A stretch of DNA of 64,000 bases from Jidongwangia harbinensis (GTDB taxonomy: Bacteria; Actinomycetota; Actinomycetes; Mycobacteriales; Micromonosporaceae): contig NZ_JAIWNC010000023.1 of the NCBI RefSeq assembly GCF_020216025.1, forward strand, positions 1 to 64,000, given 5' to 3'. Below the pieces are notes generated by a model. That model was not told the DNA's origin. It saw nothing but the letters and a program-made list of their open reading frames with translations, and made no database searches. Shown here piece after piece: positions 41,926 through 51,678 of this stretch; the first letter of the stretch is position 1, and every line of letters starts with the position of its first letter. Made by a program: the position numbers and the translations under genes.

Positions 41926-42159
41926 CTAGGTACGCGGGACGAACCTCGCGTCGTTGACTGTCCCGGCAACTTCGATCCGCGTGTCCAGGCGGCCCAGCAC
42001 GTCGGCTAACGCTTCGCAGGCCCAGCGGCCGGTGGTCAATGCCGGACCGAGCCTGGCCGCGCCTGCGCACGCCCGGCGCTCGATGATGTCCGCATCGATC
42101 GGCCTCAGTCGACAGCCGCACACGGTCATGTACTCGCGTTTCGAGTCGGCGAACTCCAT
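41926..42159 (-). CDS. Possible small hypothetical protein
   Basis: The frame from ATG 42159 gives 77 residues (MEFADSKREYMTVCGCRLRP, IDADIIERRACAGAARLGPA … IEVAGTVNDARFVPRT) with a protein-like composition. No good ribosome site and no recognised family. It could be the tail of a broken gene. Confidence 0.3.
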   Translation of the reverse strand: MEFADSKREYMTVCGCRLRPIDADIIERRACAGAARLGPALTTGRWACEALADVLGRLDTRIEVAGTVNDARFVPRT

Positions 42160-42874
42160 CGGCCAAACGGTGCTCCGCGCCGGCAGAACAACGGGCCGCA
42201 CCGCGGATAGGGATTGCTTAGTCGGGCCGGGCCGGCGAGGTCGCGATATACAGGTGTTTCCTTCGACTCCGATGCGAGTGGCCGCTGGGCCGCCATCACG
42301 GCCTCGCGGCCGTGCAGTTGGTCGCGCCTTGATCTGGCGCGCCAACCGCACGGCCGGGTCAGGCCACGACACTCGGCGGAAGGCCGTGACCGGACGCTTC
42401 GGGCAACTCTCACCCTCGCGGATGAACGGCGGCCAGCAGCTGTGCCGGGCGACTGGAGTCGCCGGCTATTGCTGCCGCGGCGCGTGGGCGCGGTGGCATT
42501 GGCCCCGTAGATCCCTGCAGCCGTGATGACAGCCGCAGCATGAGTTCGCGATCGCCAAGTCCGGCTCACGTCGGACACGCACCGGTCAGCGTCATCACGC
42601 TCGTGCAACCGGTAGATCCACACCGCCAGTCCAAACCAAGATGACGGGGACAGGCCGCGGACGACGGCGTCGGCGCGGAGAGCGGCCGGGCCGCGGATTG
42701 CCCCCGAGGACGGCCCCACGCGGAGCACGTTCGACGTATCACGGCGTGCGGTGGGTGTCGGTGACCCGTTGACGGTCATCACGTGCTCCTCGGCAGGGGT
42801 CGGGACATGTCGCCAGCGTCGCGGCTGTCTGGACGGCCGCTTGGCGAGCTACGCATCGATGTGTCGCTTGTGGT
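42160..42874. other. Stretch without supported genes
   Basis: Overlapping frames here are Arg/Pro/Ser-rich shadows on both strands. No repeat, RNA gene or IS end was seen. It separates the minus-strand amidase cluster from the plus-strand XRE cluster. Confidence 0.4.
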
Positions 42875-43105
42875 GTGCCTACGATCACCGACAGTCCGCG
42901 AGGGCGGAACCCCGAATTACTTGGAGAGTTAGCAGGAAAGTTGGCAGCAGACATGGTGCTGACCTGCGGCCCCTTAACGCCAGGAGACGGCCGGGAAGAT
43001 CATCACGTCGAAATCCGGGGTTACGCTCTGGCTACACCGGACAGCACCGCGCGGTCGGACAGTCACGGTGGACTCGCTCCTGTCCGTGCCGGAGGTTCGC
43101 ATTGA
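42875..43105 (+). CDS. Possible small protein upstream of the XRE cluster
   Basis: GTG 42875 opens 76 residues (MPTITDSPRGRNPELLGELA, GKLAADMVLTCGPLTPGD …). No ribosome site is evident and the family is unknown. It lies 12 bases before a short HTH gene on the same strand, which is the only support for calling it. Confidence 0.3.
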   Translation: MPTITDSPRGRNPELLGELAGKLAADMVLTCGPLTPGDGREDHHVEIRGYALATPDSTARSDSHGGLAPVRAGGSH

Positions 43106-43117
43106 TTTTGCCCATAC

Positions 43118-43321
43118 GTGCGACGCCATCGCCTGGCCACCGAGCTGATCCGCCTCCGCGAAAGGCACGGCTACTGCACCCAGCGGCTCGCGGCGGCCGT
43201 CGGCTTCCCCCGACAGCGCGTGAGCCAACTACAGAACGAAGGCATGGCATTCGACCGTTGGTCCCGACCCGTGTGGTTCGCCGTGCCGGACCCTGAGGAG
43301 CTACACGGTGGACGACGCTAG
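43118..43321 (+). CDS. Short XRE-type HTH protein
   Basis: The protein has 67 residues from GTG 43118. RRHRLATELIRLRERHGYCT, then QRLAAAVGFPRQRVSQLQN, is the first HTH of XRE regulators, after which the protein ends quickly (FDRWSRPVWFAVPDPEELHG). It is either a genuine mini-regulator or a truncated copy. It overlaps the next gene by 14 bases in a different frame. Confidence 0.45.
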   Translation: MRRHRLATELIRLRERHGYCTQRLAAAVGFPRQRVSQLQNEGMAFDRWSRPVWFAVPDPEELHGGRR

Positions 43322-44816
43322 CAACCCCAACACCAAGCTGATCGCTGCACGCAGACGGCTGCAGTCGCCAACCGGTTCTGGGCATCCGATGTCGCGGCAA
43401 GAACTTGCCGAAGCGGTCAACGCCTGGCAGTGGTCCAGATACCAGCGCGAGGACCGGCTCGACGAAACCGACGTCGGCAAGCTCGAACGCGGTGAGACCC
43501 ACTGGCCAGGCCTCACGCGCCGGGAAGGTTTCCGCGCCGTCCTGAGGGCTACGACCGACGCTGAACTCGGCTTCTACCGCAACCGGCGTTCACGATCACC
43601 CACCGCTGCCGGCACCGTGGCCCTGGCCCCGTTGCTGCCGTCGCTGCTGACCAGCTCGTCCATCGCTGCACGCGGACCTGAATCACGGCAGCCAGAGCAG
43701 CAGGCACTGCTTTCTGCGGCTGGTCGGTTCTTCGACGGAGAGTCCGTGGACGCGCGGATCTATCCCGCCGTGGAGGACGGACGCGTCCTGGCGACGGTGC
43801 CGGCGGACTTCGCCGGCAACCGGTTCCTGACCCGAGCCCGCCGAGGACTTGTGGTCGGAGCCGTCACCGATGACGAACGCGTGATTGGCTACGGCCTCGA
43901 CACTCGACAAGCTCGCCGGCGGCTGGCCAAAGCCGAGCCGGGATCGCGTCTGCTCATCCCTCCCGCCTACGTTCTGGACGACATCACAGTCGGGATTCTC
44001 TGGGCCGTCGTCAACCTCGACGAACCACTGCTCAACGACGATGCGCTGCTCGCCGACCTCCAGCAACAGCTCGGCCCCTACGAATCCCTGCCAACCTCAT
44101 CACTCGGGCGCGATCCAGCGTCCGAACTCGCCGCGGTGTCACAGATGTGGTTGGGCAGCTACTTCTGCGCCCACCACATCCTGCGCCATCTCAACGGCAT
44201 CGCCGACATCCCGCAATTCTGGACCCGCGAGCAACGCGGCGAAGAGGCCAGCACCTGGCTGCTGTTCCGCCACAAGTACGACTACCTACGCGCCATAACC
44301 GACCGGTTCACCGGCCAGCCGCTCACCCGCGCCCTCTGCATTCCGTCAGCCTCGGTCACCGCATCGCCTCCCGGAGAGCGCATCCTGCTGCTCCTAACCG
44401 CCGCCCTGATGGAATCCTTCAACATCCGCGTCAACGTGAGTGCCGATCCGGAGTACGCGGCCGTCGAGGGCTTCGTCCTGGACAACGACCGCCAAGCGAT
44501 CGTCGCGAACTGGATAGGAGCCGAGGGGATCTGGCAGGTCGGCGTGACAACGGACCGGCCCGCCATACGCGACTACGGTGATCTGTCCTCACACACCAGC
44601 GCTCACTCGGTCGTAGCCGGTACCTCCGCCAGCCGTCGCCTCCAGGCAATGGCGGACTATCTAGAATTGGACTGGTCCTGGCTGGTCACTCGCTGCGCGC
44701 GGCTCGGCGACTACGGCTGTGCGGGGTTCGCCCAGCCCCGTAGCCGACTGCTGTCCATTGTCGGCGTGGACCGTGCCTGTCGGTACCTCGGGCAGGCCGG
44801 CACAGCAAACCATTAG
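43308..44816 (+). CDS. XRE-family regulator A, large C-terminal domain
   Basis: The protein has 502 residues from GTG 43308 (GAGGAG 8 bases ahead). The N-terminal ~95 residues (SRQELAEAVNAWQW … RLDETDVGKLERGETHWPG … TDAELGFYRNRR) are an XRE HTH nearly identical in pattern to that of 46540-47904. The remaining ~400 residues are unlike TPR proteins and are not recognised (DFAGNRFLTRARRGLVVGAV; AAVSQMWLGSYFCAHHILRH; LLLLTAALMESFNIRVNVSA). This part includes possible sensor-like segments. It lies 39 bases upstream of the asparaginase gene, which it probably controls or is co-transcribed with. Confidence 0.75.
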   Translation: MDDASNPNTKLIAARRRLQSPTGSGHPMSRQELAEAVNAWQWSRYQREDRLDETDVGKLERGETHWPGLTRREGFRAVLRATTDAELGFYRNRRSRSPTAAGTVALAPLLPSLLTSSSIAARGPESRQPEQQALLSAAGRFFDGESVDARIYPAVEDGRVLATVPADFAGNRFLTRARRGLVVGAVTDDERVIGYGLDTRQARRRLAKAEPGSRLLIPPAYVLDDITVGILWAVVNLDEPLLNDDALLADLQQQLGPYESLPTSSLGRDPASELAAVSQMWLGSYFCAHHILRHLNGIADIPQFWTREQRGEEASTWLLFRHKYDYLRAITDRFTGQPLTRALCIPSASVTASPPGERILLLLTAALMESFNIRVNVSADPEYAAVEGFVLDNDRQAIVANWIGAEGIWQVGVTTDRPAIRDYGDLSSHTSAHSVVAGTSASRRLQAMADYLELDWSWLVTRCARLGDYGCAGFAQPRSRLLSIVGVDRACRYLGQAGTANH

Positions 44817-44855
44817 GCTCCGAGAATTCGTCCCATTGAGGTGGAGGACAACCCT

Positions 44856-45920
44856 GTGCCCGCTGCATCCGAGCCACGCCGGGTCCTCGTGGCCAGCCTG
44901 GGCGGTACGATCGCGATGACAACCAGTACGAGCGGCGGCGTCACACCGGTCCTCTCCGCAGATGACCTGCTGGCAGCCGTACCCGGCCTCGCGGATCTCG
45001 GCGTGGCCGTCCAAACGGTCGACTTTCGCCGGCTCCCTGGGGCGTCACTGTCCTTCGACGATCTGACAGCCCTGGCGACGCTCCTGCGAGAACGGCTGGC
45101 CGACGGCTTCGACGGCATCGTCGTCGTCCAGGGAACCGACACCATCGAGGAGACCGCCTACCTCCTCGACCTGTACCACCACGGGCCACAACCCATCGTG
45201 ATCACCGGCGCCATGCGCAACCCGACACTGGCCGGCGCTGACGGACCAGCGAACCTGCTCGCCGCCGTACAGACCGCCGCGAGCCCCACCGCCCGCAATC
45301 TGGGCTGCCTGGTCGTGCTCGCCGACGAGATCCACGCAGCCCGGCGCGTCCGCAAAACCCACTCGACCGCCGGATCAACCTTCCAATCCCCGACCGCCGG
45401 ACCACTCGGCTACCTCGTCGAAGGTCAGCCCCGGATATTCAACCGGATCACGAACCGAACCGTCGTACCGACGCCGACCCACCAACCCCGTGTAGCACTG
45501 CTGACAGTCAGCCTCGGCGATGACGGCACACTCCTGAACGGCCTCGCGGATCTCGTCGACGGCGCCGTGATCGCCGGCTTCGGTGTCGGCCACGTCCCGC
45601 AACACCTGGTGCCACAGCTGCATTACCTCGCCGATCAGTTCCCTGTCGTACTCGCCAGCCGGACCGGCGCCGGCTCCGTACTCACAACAACGTACGGCTT
45701 CCCGGGCTCAGAGCGCGACCTGCTCAGCCGAGGACTGATCTCGGCCGGATTCCTCGATCCACTCAAGGCGCGCATCCTGTTGTGGACCACGCTCGCCGCC
45801 GACGCCGACCGCAAGTCAATCGAAGCGGCGTTCAGGGCTGCCAGCGGCTGCGGCGATACCGCGGCGTGGCCTTGGGCGCAACGCCACGAACGCGGACCGG
45901 AAGAGGCGGAGGATGCGTAG
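44856..45920 (+). CDS. L-asparaginase
   Basis: The protein has 354 residues from GTG 44856, preceded by GGAGG at 8 bases; an in-frame GTG at 44841 is less well placed. VLVASLGGTIAMTTS holds the first catalytic Thr (about residue 18), and IVVVQGTDTIEETAYLLDLY the second Thr-Asp pair (Thr94, Asp95). PIVITGAMRNPTLAGADGPA and a conserved Lys region (RRVRKTHSTAG) follow. It hydrolyses Asn to Asp and ammonia, and is probably cytosolic since no signal peptide is seen. It overlaps the PPC gene by 8 bases. Confidence 0.9.
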   Translation: MPAASEPRRVLVASLGGTIAMTTSTSGGVTPVLSADDLLAAVPGLADLGVAVQTVDFRRLPGASLSFDDLTALATLLRERLADGFDGIVVVQGTDTIEETAYLLDLYHHGPQPIVITGAMRNPTLAGADGPANLLAAVQTAASPTARNLGCLVVLADEIHAARRVRKTHSTAGSTFQSPTAGPLGYLVEGQPRIFNRITNRTVVPTPTHQPRVALLTVSLGDDGTLLNGLADLVDGAVIAGFGVGHVPQHLVPQLHYLADQFPVVLASRTGAGSVLTTTYGFPGSERDLLSRGLISAGFLDPLKARILLWTTLAADADRKSIEAAFRAASGCGDTAAWPWAQRHERGPEEAEDA

Positions 45921-46386
45921 TCAACAGGTCGACATCGGCCGGACCTTCGTGGTGGCGTTTGACCACGGCGAGGACTTCTTCACCGCCTTGGACGAGTTCT
46001 GCCGCACCAACCGGGTTCGTCAGGGCGTCATCTCATCCTTCATCGCCGGCTTCTCGCAGGTAGAGATCGTCGGTACCTGCAGAAAACTCGAAAACCCGCA
46101 AGCTCCCGTCTGGTCAGCCGTCCACCTGACCAACGTCGAAGTCCTCGGCAGCGGAACCATCGCCTACGACGAAACAGAGCAACGGATACTGCCGCACATC
46201 CACGTATCCGTCGGCCTCAAGGAACACAGCGCCACAGCGCACACCAGCCACCTGTTGTCAGCCAAGGTTCAGTTTCTCACCGAGATGCTCCTCGTTGAAG
46301 TGTCGAGTCCGGTCCTCCGACGAGAACGCGATCCCGAATTGTATGACGTCCCACTCCTGCGGTTCGACCGCGCGTCGCACTCGTAG
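45913..46386 (+). CDS. PPC/DUF296 domain protein
   Basis: The protein has 157 residues from ATG 45913 (GGCGGAGG ahead). VDIGRTFVVAFDHGEDFFTA, LDEFCRTNRVRQGVISSFIA and ILPHIHVSVGLKEHSATAHT are the PPC domain signature, including the His-containing strand of bacterial trimers. Related domains in plants bind DNA; bacterial ones are mostly of unknown role. It is coupled to the asparaginase gene. Confidence 0.8.
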   Translation: MRSQQVDIGRTFVVAFDHGEDFFTALDEFCRTNRVRQGVISSFIAGFSQVEIVGTCRKLENPQAPVWSAVHLTNVEVLGSGTIAYDETEQRILPHIHVSVGLKEHSATAHTSHLLSAKVQFLTEMLLVEVSSPVLRRERDPELYDVPLLRFDRASHS

Positions 46387-46539
46387 GGCGCGGAATGGTC
46401 AACGGTCTTGGACTCCGGACGCCAGCTAGATCCATTTCGCATGTGGCGCCGGTCGCAGGATGTTTGGGCTGCGTCAGGTGTAGCTTGATCGCTGCTGGTC
46501 GGACCGTAATCCTGGAACCTGACGAGGAGGTATGCCGCG

Positions 46540-47904
46540 ATGGGTGAACGCAACCAGGCGAATGCCAAGCTGACCAACGCCCGCTTGCGGAAGGCGTCCC
46601 CAACAGGCTCGGGACGCCCGATGTCGCGGCAAGAATTAGCTGAAGCGGTCAACACCTGGCAATGGCGCGTCCACGGAAAAGAGGACCGCCTGGACGAAAC
46701 CGACATCGGCAAGCTCGAACGCGGTGAAACCCGCTGGCCCGGCCGCGCGCGTCGCGACGGATTCCGCGCCGTCCTCGACGTCCACACTGACGCCGAACTG
46801 GGCTTCTACCGTCACCGGCGACCACAGCGCCGCCCCTCAACGCCCGAGCCGCCCGACGAACTGGCCAACACGCTAAGTCTAGAGAGCGATCATCAGATCA
46901 CGGCCCCGACCCAATACCGCCGGGACAGCGCCGACCTAGATCTCATCGAACTCGCCTCGGCACTGGACCAAGGCGGAATCAGCACGGGCGAACTGACGGC
47001 CGCTGAACTGGCCTGCGAACGACTGGACGCGGACTTCGCCCAGACTCCACCCGCCGATGCGCTCGCCAAGATCCGGGTCCTGATGGAGCTTGTCTCTGCC
47101 CGACTGCACCAGTCCCACACGCTGCGCCATCACGAACGGCTAGTGAGGCTGGCGGCGCGTCTTGCCGGACTACGCGCCTGGGCCTGCTTCGACCTCAACG
47201 AACACCACCAGGCGGACCGGTGGTACGCGGTAGCGGTAGCCGCCGCCGACGAGGCCAGGGCTTGGGGACTCGGCGCGTGGTTGTTGGGCGCTCAGAGCCT
47301 CATCCCCTGGCACAATCGCGATCTCCGCCGCACGGGCGAGCTGATCGAGCGCGGCATCTACTTCGCCGGCCAAGGCTCAGACGCGACGACCCGAGCTTGG
47401 CTGCACGCACTGCACGCCCGTACCTCCGCGGGCATGGGGAACAACGATGGTTTCGACACTGCCTACGCCGCGGCAGAGAAAGCAGCCGAATACTCCAGCG
47501 AGCGCGACCGGCGTCATGGCATGGACTTCGCCCACGGCACGCTCGATCTGCGGTACTACGTCGGCACGAGCAAACTACTGCTACATCAGCCAGAACGAGC
47601 CTATCCGGAGCTAGCCGAAGCCCTCGCCGCATTACCCGGGTCCCACACCAAAGCACGCGCGGTCCTGCGCCTCTACATGGCAGACGCCGCTGTGCACATC
47701 GGCGACATCGACCAGGCAACTGGCCTTACTCAGCTGGCATTGACCTCCACCATCCACCAACCTATCGTGCCAATCCTTCAACAGGCCCGCCGAATTCGGC
47801 GACTCGTCCAGCAAGTTGATGCTCGCGCAAGCAACACCTTGAATGAACTGGTCCACGAGTTCGGCTGTGCCCTCAGCGGCGTGGCCAGCCGAGCGAAGTC
47901 ATGA
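46540..47904 (+). CDS. XRE-family regulator B with TPR-like C-terminus
   Basis: The protein has 454 residues from ATG 46540 (GAGGAGG ahead). The XRE HTH of residues 1-90 is closely similar to that of 43308-44816. In particular the RLDETD(I/V)GKLERGET block is shared, and DNA identity is high over it. The rest (about 125-430) is helical TPR-like (LRHHERLVRLAARLAGLRAW; AWGLGAWLLGAQSLIPWHNR; ARAVLRLYMADAAVHIGDID). That architecture is common in actinobacterial regulators. Its stop overlaps the LLM gene start (ATGA). Confidence 0.85.
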   Translation: MGERNQANAKLTNARLRKASPTGSGRPMSRQELAEAVNTWQWRVHGKEDRLDETDIGKLERGETRWPGRARRDGFRAVLDVHTDAELGFYRHRRPQRRPSTPEPPDELANTLSLESDHQITAPTQYRRDSADLDLIELASALDQGGISTGELTAAELACERLDADFAQTPPADALAKIRVLMELVSARLHQSHTLRHHERLVRLAARLAGLRAWACFDLNEHHQADRWYAVAVAAADEARAWGLGAWLLGAQSLIPWHNRDLRRTGELIERGIYFAGQGSDATTRAWLHALHARTSAGMGNNDGFDTAYAAAEKAAEYSSERDRRHGMDFAHGTLDLRYYVGTSKLLLHQPERAYPELAEALAALPGSHTKARAVLRLYMADAAVHIGDIDQATGLTQLALTSTIHQPIVPILQQARRIRRLVQQVDARASNTLNELVHEFGCALSGVASRAKS

Positions 47905-48788
47905 ATCTAGCCGGCGTGGGGGTGTGGACCGCCCAATTCGACTTTCAACCCGCCTCGGTCGTACGCGACTCAGTCCAGGAACTCGAAGCTTTGGGATACA
48001 CCTCCGTATGGGTCGGCGAGAACGTCGGCCGCGAGCCCATCAGCCAGTCTGGCATCCTGCTGGCGGCTACCCAACGCACCATTGTCGCAACCGCCGTCGC
48101 GAACCTGTGGGCGCGTGACCCACTATCGACGGCAGCAGCTCACCAAACCCTCGCCGAGGCTTACCCCAACCGCTTTATCCTCGGCCTCGGCGTCAGCCAT
48201 CCGAAACTGGTCAACGACATACGCGGCCTGTCCTACGGACGGCCGTTACAAGCCACGCGTGACTATCTCGCGGCGATGGACAGCGCTGCCCAGCACTACA
48301 GGGCTGTACCAGCCGAGGAGGCTATTCGTATGCTCGCGGCGCTCGGCCCCCGCATGCTAAGGGTCGCGGCGGAGCACACCGACGGCGTCCACACCTATCT
48401 GGTCCCTCCCGAACACACCGCTCACGCCCGACAAATCCTTGGAGCAACCAAGCTATTGGTGCCAGAACAAGCGGTCGTACTTGACAGCAACAAGACCCGA
48501 GCACGCGAGATAGGACGACAACACCTCCGCCGATATCTCACCCTGCCCAACTACACGAACAACCTTCGTCGGCTCGGCTACACCACCGACGACCTGGATC
48601 GCCACGGCAGTGACCGGCTCCTGGACGCTCTGATCGCTTGGGGCGATGAAGCTGCCATCGCGGAGCGCGTTCGCCAACACCTCGAGGCCGGCGCCGATCA
48701 CGTGTGCCTACAAGTCCTCGACCCCGATAGTCGAGGACTCCCACTACCCCAATGGCGCCGTCTCGCAGGCATCATCCCAGCAAGTTGA
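47901..48788 (+). CDS. LLM-class (F420- or flavin-dependent) oxidoreductase
   Basis: The protein has 295 residues. LAGVGVWTAQFDFQPASVVR, then VQELEALGYTSVWVGENVGR, and PNRFILGLGVSHPKLVND are typical of the luciferase-like monooxygenase TIM-barrel family, in the F420-type group common in actinobacteria. Cofactor and substrate cannot be fixed from sequence. It is translationally coupled to the preceding XRE/TPR regulator. Confidence 0.85.
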   Translation: MNLAGVGVWTAQFDFQPASVVRDSVQELEALGYTSVWVGENVGREPISQSGILLAATQRTIVATAVANLWARDPLSTAAAHQTLAEAYPNRFILGLGVSHPKLVNDIRGLSYGRPLQATRDYLAAMDSAAQHYRAVPAEEAIRMLAALGPRMLRVAAEHTDGVHTYLVPPEHTAHARQILGATKLLVPEQAVVLDSNKTRAREIGRQHLRRYLTLPNYTNNLRRLGYTTDDLDRHGSDRLLDALIAWGDEAAIAERVRQHLEAGADHVCLQVLDPDSRGLPLPQWRRLAGIIPAS

Positions 48789-48833
48789 ACTGTCTTATTA
48801 TCCGATCGTCCGTAGCCAGCCCCACATTGCCAC

Positions 48834-49304
48834 TCAGTCGAACCAGTTGAACAGCAGATCACCGAGTCGGGGTGGACGGTGATAGGCCACGTCACGTCGT
48901 TCATCCGCTGCGAGTTCCTGAAGATGGCGCTCGGTGAGCGGTTCGTTGAGTTCCGCTTGGTCGGCCACCGAGAATCCGCGAGTGGAGAAGACCTCGCTCC
49001 CAGGCACGTCTGCGAACACCGCGGCGGACTCCTGCGGGCTACCGCCCTCGGCTGCGGCCACCACCAGGGCGGCCGCGTTGAACAGGATGGCCCCCGCGGC
49101 ACCGTCTCGGGCTCTCACGCTGACCCGGTAGTAGTTACGGCCAACAGCGGGTTCCTCGGCACCGGCAGTGACAGCGCCGCCGACGCTTCTCACCGCGTGG
49201 TACACGGCGGCGAGCCAACGAGCACGGGCGGCGTGATCGACGTGAGGCTTGGTCACACCCGGCCGCAGCAGCTTGAGGATCTCCACGGGATCATCTTCCG
49301 GCAC
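48834..49304 (-). CDS. Hypothetical protein of 156 residues
   Basis: The protein starts at ATG 49304. The sequence is a mixed alpha/beta protein (LRPGVTKPHVDHAARARWLA; ARDGAAGAILFNAAALVVAA), ending in a conserved-looking RLGDLLFNWFD. There are no membrane segments. I do not recognise the family. It is convergent with the LLM gene and precedes a broken LysR gene on the same strand. Confidence 0.6.
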   Translation of the reverse strand: MPEDDPVEILKLLRPGVTKPHVDHAARARWLAAVYHAVRSVGGAVTAGAEEPAVGRNYYRVSVRARDGAAGAILFNAAALVVAAAEGGSPQESAAVFADVPGSEVFSTRGFSVADQAELNEPLTERHLQELAADERRDVAYHRPPRLGDLLFNWFD

Positions 49305-49406
49305 CGCCCTACGAACGTCGAACTCACCTGCTGCGGCACTACTGTGCCGCCGGGTTCAGACGATCGCGCGACCGCACGCGGAGTTTGCACGCGACACTGC
49401 CTGGGG

Positions 49407-50302
49407 TCAGGGGGTGTGGTGGCGTGTCGTGGTGGTGTGGGTGCGGATGGCGTGCAGGAGTGTGGCGGTGCGGGGGTCGTCGAGGGCGCCAGGGCGGTGG
49501 GCGGCGTGGAAGGTGATGGTGGGGAGGTCGGTGATGGGGATGGCGGTGAGGCCGGGTAGGGGTTGAACGCAGCCGGTGACAACGGCGGGTCCGACGCCGA
49601 GGGCGGCGAAATGGACGGTCAGGGGCCAGCCTTCGGCTTCGACGGCGACGTGGAGGGTGTGTCCGGCGTCGCGCATGGCGCGTTCGAGGCTGATGCGATG
49701 CGGTCGGGTGGGTGGGGGGACGACGAGTTCTTCGCCGGCGAGGTGGTGCAGCCGGACGGTGCGGCGTCGGGCGAGGGCGTGGTCGTCGGGGACGAGTAGG
49801 ACTTGGGGGTAGGTGGCGACGGGCACGGTGATCAGGTCGTCGGGTTGGACGTCGAGGACGGCGACGCCGAGGTGGGCGCGTCCGGTGCGGACCGCGGCGA
49901 GCATTTGTTGGCGGTGGGTGTGCAGCAGCCGCAGGCTGCCGGGTTGGTGGGTGAGGGTGGTTTTGATGATGTCGCCGAGGATGTGCAGGTAGGCGGCGTG
50001 TCCGGCGGCCAGGATGATGGGCCGGGTGGGCGGGGTGTTGCGGAGTTCGTCGAGGAATCGGGTGAGGCGGTCGTCGTGGTCGCGTGCGAACCGGGCGATC
50101 CGTTCACCGTCAGGGGTGAGGACGAGCCTGCGGCCGACTTTTCGTACAGCGGCCGGTCGAGTTCGCGGGCGAGGGTGGCGAGTTTGCCGTGCAGCGCCGG
50201 CTGGGAGATGTGCAGGGCGGCGGCGGTGCGGGTGAGGTTGAGGTGTTCGGCGAACACCACGAAAGCCGATAACGCGTCGGAGGAGACCCGTAGCTGACCC
50301 AT
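49407..50302 (-). pseudogene. LysR-family regulator, frameshifted by one base
   Basis: ATG 50302 opens the HTH SDALSAFVVFAEHLNLTRTA, ALHISQPALHGKLATLARE, then LDRPLYEK. At 50139-50142 (tttt, read as AAAA) one base is missing, and the sequence continues in the next frame as GRRLVLTPDGERIARF … LLHTHRQQMLAAVRTGRAHL, GVAVLDVQPDDLITVPV and VGPAVVTGCVQPLPGL to 49407. Nothing else is damaged. An error in the homopolymer run is a likely cause. It diverges from the HD-domain gene. Confidence 0.8.
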
Positions 50303-50363
50303 AGCCTCACCCTATAGTTGGTTGTCGAATCCATAGTTCCGGCCGAAGCCACAAGCGACGATC

Positions 50364-51134
50364 ATGGATGGCATGACGAACACTGGTGGTCCTTCCGCCT
50401 CCGCTTCTGTTTCTGTTTCTGCGTCGGTGTTGCGGGCGATGCCGTTGCATGCTGTCACCGAAGTTCACGGTGAAGCTGGCCTGCGTCGCCGGCTCACCCT
50501 CGAACTCGACCACCACCTCCCCGGCCCAGCCGCGGCGGTGGTCGCGGACGCCGCCGGGTGGGCCGGCCGGGTGCATGCGGGGCAGTGGCGCACCCGGGAG
50601 CCGTATCTCAATCATGTGCTGCGGGTGACGTTGCGGATGCTGTGTCACTACCGGGTCACCGACGCGCAGGTGCTGATCGCCGGGCTGTTGCACGACAGCG
50701 TCGAAGACCAGTCGTGGACGGTGGCCAGCCGGTCCGGTGGTACCGGTCCACCACCGCATGAGGACGCGTTCGCGGTGATCGCCGGCCGCTACGGCGACCG
50801 GGTGCAACGCCTGGTCCGGGCGGTCACCCAACCAGATCCGCGTCCTGGCACTGACCGGGTGCGCGCTTATCTCGATCACCTTCGTGGTGTGGTCGCGGGC
50901 GAGCCGTGGGCGCGGGTGCTGAAGTTGTCGGACTTCACCGACAACGGGGTCGGGATCATCCACACCACCGGCACCAAGCTGGACCGCTCCGCCCGCAAGT
51001 ACGCCCCGGCCGTACCGGTGTTACGGGACCTGCTGCACCGCGACGACACCCCGCTGCCGACGGAAGTCAAACAGCACATCGACGCCCAGCTCGACCTCGC
51101 CGACCACCGCTTCGCCGCCATCCTCGCTGCCTGA
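50364..51134 (+). CDS. HD-domain phosphohydrolase
   Basis: The protein has 256 residues from ATG 50364, or 253 from ATG 50373. YLNHVLRVTLRMLCHYRVTD, then LLHDSVEDQ, has the H…HD pattern of RelA/SpoT-type HD hydrolases, and RVLKLSDFTDNGVG supplies the later Asp. There is no synthetase domain. It acts on a nucleotide or (p)ppGpp-like compound by family analogy; the substrate is unknown. It diverges from the LysR gene across 61 bases. Confidence 0.75.
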   Translation: MDGMTNTGGPSASASVSVSASVLRAMPLHAVTEVHGEAGLRRRLTLELDHHLPGPAAAVVADAAGWAGRVHAGQWRTREPYLNHVLRVTLRMLCHYRVTDAQVLIAGLLHDSVEDQSWTVASRSGGTGPPPHEDAFAVIAGRYGDRVQRLVRAVTQPDPRPGTDRVRAYLDHLRGVVAGEPWARVLKLSDFTDNGVGIIHTTGTKLDRSARKYAPAVPVLRDLLHRDDTPLPTEVKQHIDAQLDLADHRFAAILAA

Positions 51135-51199
51135 CCCACCCCACACCGGCAACCGAGATGGCCGCGACGACGGCGGCGGCGCATGGAAAGGAGCAGGTG

Positions 51200-51529
51200 G
51201 TGGACATCTCATTTCTGGACTGCTGCCACGACCCACAACTGCAAGCGTTACGGGTGCTGTACGAGTCGACGCACGACCTGGAATCGCTGCAACGCTGCAC
51301 CGGCTGCGGCGCCTTCTGGTTCTACCGCTTCCACGAGTGGGTCAACTACTGCGGTGGAGACGACGACCTCACCAGTTGGTACACCCAGTTGACCGACGAC
51401 GATGGCCGGCGCCTGCTCCGCCAGGGCGACCGTCCGGACCTGTCGTTCCTGGCCGGTTGTCCGAGTTGGATGGATGACCGTGACGGCGTTCGCCGGGTCG
51501 CTGGTGCCCCTACCGGTCCGCGCTCCTGA
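51200..51529 (+). CDS. Small CxxC-containing protein
   Basis: The protein has 109 residues from GTG 51200 (AAAGGAG close upstream; GTG 51197 is equally possible). CTGCGAFWFYRFHEWVNYCG could bind zinc with its CxxC and later Cys. The rest is acidic (LTSWYTQLTDDDGRRLLRQG). I do not recognise the family. It follows the HD gene by 65 bases, likely in the same transcript. Confidence 0.6.
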   Translation: MDISFLDCCHDPQLQALRVLYESTHDLESLQRCTGCGAFWFYRFHEWVNYCGGDDDLTSWYTQLTDDDGRRLLRQGDRPDLSFLAGCPSWMDDRDGVRRVAGAPTGPRS

Positions 51530-51678
51530 CCACCATCAGCGGGTCCACTGTGGTGGTATGGGAAGGCGCCCGGAGCGGCTGCGAAGGCCGTGGCAGGCAG
51601 CAAGCGAAGCAGACACTCGTACGCTCGGAATATTTCGTCCAGATCGATTGGTGTTGATCAGTGATCGTGGGGTGACGC

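Noticed and set aside
41954..42782. Long overlapping frames on both strands between the permease and the XRE cluster
   Set aside because: Composition is shadow-like on both strands and none has a ribosome site or family motif.
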